A stretch of 18,382 bases of DNA from JBPESP01 sp051710585 (GTDB lineage Bacteria; Pseudomonadota; Gammaproteobacteria; Enterobacterales; Enterobacteriaceae): NCBI GenBank assembly GCA_051710585.1, contig JBPESP010000007.1:1-18382 (forward strand), in the 5' to 3' direction. The notes beneath the pieces were generated by a model. The model did not search any database and was not told the origin of the DNA. It saw only the letters and a list, made by a program, of their open reading frames with translations. Shown in pieces: positions 17,262-18,382 of this stretch. The first letter of the stretch is position 1; the number at the start of each line of letters is the position of its first letter. A program made the translations under genes and the position numbers.

Positions 17262-18238
17262 GGCTTGGATAAATTGCTTTATCCGGGGATTACTGCTTTT
17301 TTATAAAACAGCCACGGGATAATTATCGCTGGTTGTTAAATTGACGCGCAGATAGATGGGGGCCAGAGAAAGGCCTATCGGTAATCAGGAGTCTGTTTGT
17401 AACGTTAAGTGATTGGTATGCGAAATGCGAAAAATACTAATTCATTTAAGGAGAATATATCAATATTTCATAAAAAGTATTAGTATTTAATAACGATACC
17501 CGGGCAATGAAGTTAAAAATCCCAATTTCTTCAATATACACCCACCACCGTTTATCATGCTGGGTAATTTGAGAGCATTAATAAAGGTTTTATTTCCAAT
17601 ACATTTATTTAACAAGAGAAATCATCACATCCGCTACCTTATCATAATTAAGATAGGAGCCTACCTCGCCAATTACTGGTAGGTATTTTTAAGGACGTAT
17701 TGATATCCAAGGGGTATGATAAATCCTATTGAATAAGGAATATGAGGCGCTGGTCAAAGCTACTGTAGCAGGCCGTTTACAGCCGCTACATAATTAAGAC
17801 ATTGAGAGATCTTTAAATATACAGCGAATTCATCAACATATAAGCATTAATTGACCTGTTGAGTAATACGGGTGTGAAGTACAGTGACAAAAAGGCACAA
17901 TGTGCAACCATATCTCCTGATATGGTTGCTATAGGATCATTCTTAACGCCGCAAAACCGCATAACTTTTTTTATAAAAAGAATACAACCTATTAAGTTAT
18001 TGATTGATAATTGTATGGAGGAATAAATAAAAAATGAGCATCCAGAGCTGGCTACGGCTACCGGCTATATTTTTAGGAGATATTTTATATCGAAAGAGCA
18101 AATAATATTAATTCTGCCTCTATTCTGCATAGAGTTTTTATAATATCTATATATTTTATTTGTTTGGCGACAACCCACCATTATATTCATCCATCCTAAG
18201 CGCACTGTCATATTTCACGATATAGTCTATAATTTCAT
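17262..18238 (-). pseudogene. tsf: tsf pseudogene (elongation factor Ts)
   Basis: EF-Ts recharges EF-Tu by GDP-GTP exchange. From an ATG at 18238 the first 23 codons are colinear with MAEITASLVKELRERTGAG..MMDC, keeping M1, T5, S7, R13, M20 and C23 with two stops between. Then come NSMQNRGRI (ENMRKSGAI), AVASSG (NVAADG), VDEF then VAAVNG (DF...DAAVAG; near 17775-17840), GEVGSYLNYDKVADV (GDVLGSYQHGARIGV; near 17630-17675), FLWPPS (FVMEPS; near 17355-17370), LFYKKAV (GFIRFEV) and LSKPR at the expected C terminus. Individual blocks are weak, but their order and spacing fit EF-Ts throughout. About 140 bp of extra sequence interrupts the 5' half. The 144 bp from 18239 to the right edge fall where the rpsB-tsf spacer should be; no rpsB sequence was recognised. 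Confidence 0.87.
17840..18030. repeat. insertion in the tsf relic carrying an 11-bp perfect hairpin
   Basis: The recognisable tsf codons on either side (residues about 62 and 81) should be some 57 bp apart but are about 195 bp apart. The extra DNA holds GCAACCATATC (17904-17914), loop TCCT, and GATATGGTTGC (17919-17929), an exact 11-bp inverted repeat. Beside it, GCAC-AAT-GTGC is followed on the minus strand by a T5 run. It could be a small palindromic or REP-like element, a miniature transposon remnant, or a terminator. No open frame or target duplication is evident. Confidence 0.45.
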
Positions 18239-18382
18239 GAGCTGCTTCCCTGAACCCTTATGTTAGCCCCTTATACCGGTATCCATTCGTTTTTAAATTT
18301 TTGAAGAAGCGCCTCCTATTCAGGAGAATTTCTAAGTTATTATTAAGCGGTATTTCTTACGCCAACTGTACTATGGTTAGTA

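Noticed and set aside
1..18382. Recoding of stop codons that would make the relics functional genes.
   Set aside because: All three stop codons occur inside relics alongside frameshifts and deletions that remove active sites, while the seven open genes end at ordinary stops at family-typical lengths.

Overview
This window comes from the chromosome of an enterobacterial insect-type endosymbiont undergoing genome reduction. The gene order is that of the conserved enterobacterial block tsf-pyrH-frr-dxr-uppS-cdsA-rseP-bamA-skp-lpxD-fabZ-lpxA-lpxB-rnhB-dnaE-accA-ldcC, read on the minus strand from the right edge to the left. The intact proteins have almost exactly the lengths of their E. coli homologues (AccA 319, DnaE 1160, Dxr 398 residues). 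No mobile-element gene, phage gene, rRNA, tRNA or CRISPR array was seen. A Sodalis-like or related symbiont is the best guess, but species cannot be fixed from this window. All homology calls rest on comparison with family sequences from memory; no search was run.

Only seven genes are open: accA, dnaE, lpxD, skp, rseP, cdsA and dxr, about 51% of the window. They sit in four islands (dnaE-accA, skp-lpxD, cdsA-rseP, dxr alone). The apparently empty DNA between them is not random. Translated with stops read through, it still shows in order the eroded remains of tsf, pyrH, frr (3' end only), uppS, bamA, fabZ (weak), lpxA, lpxB, rnhB (weak) and ldcC, plus the 3' part of tilS on the plus strand at the left edge. 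These relics carry many in-frame stops, some frameshifts and internal deletions, are visibly more AT-rich than the open genes, and keep the ancestral order.

The striking point is which genes died. Tsf, Frr, PyrH, TilS, UppS, BamA, LpxA, LpxB and FabZ are essential or nearly so in free-living relatives, yet they are wrecked beside full-length genes of the same pathways: lpxD without lpxA, lpxB or fabZ; skp without bamA; cdsA and dxr without uppS. The retained genes keep family lengths and catalytic residues, so they look maintained by selection. The lost functions should therefore come from elsewhere: a second, reciprocally degraded copy of this region (a sister lineage or another chromosome in the same host), a co-resident symbiont, or the host. 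That possible complementary partition is the main discovery candidate.

Smaller points are a roughly 140-bp insertion with an 11-bp perfect hairpin inside the tsf relic, a 19-bp palindrome across the rseP stop codon, retained non-ATG starts for cdsA (TTG) and skp (GTG) with strong ribosome binding sites, and a hairpin where the tsf terminator should be.
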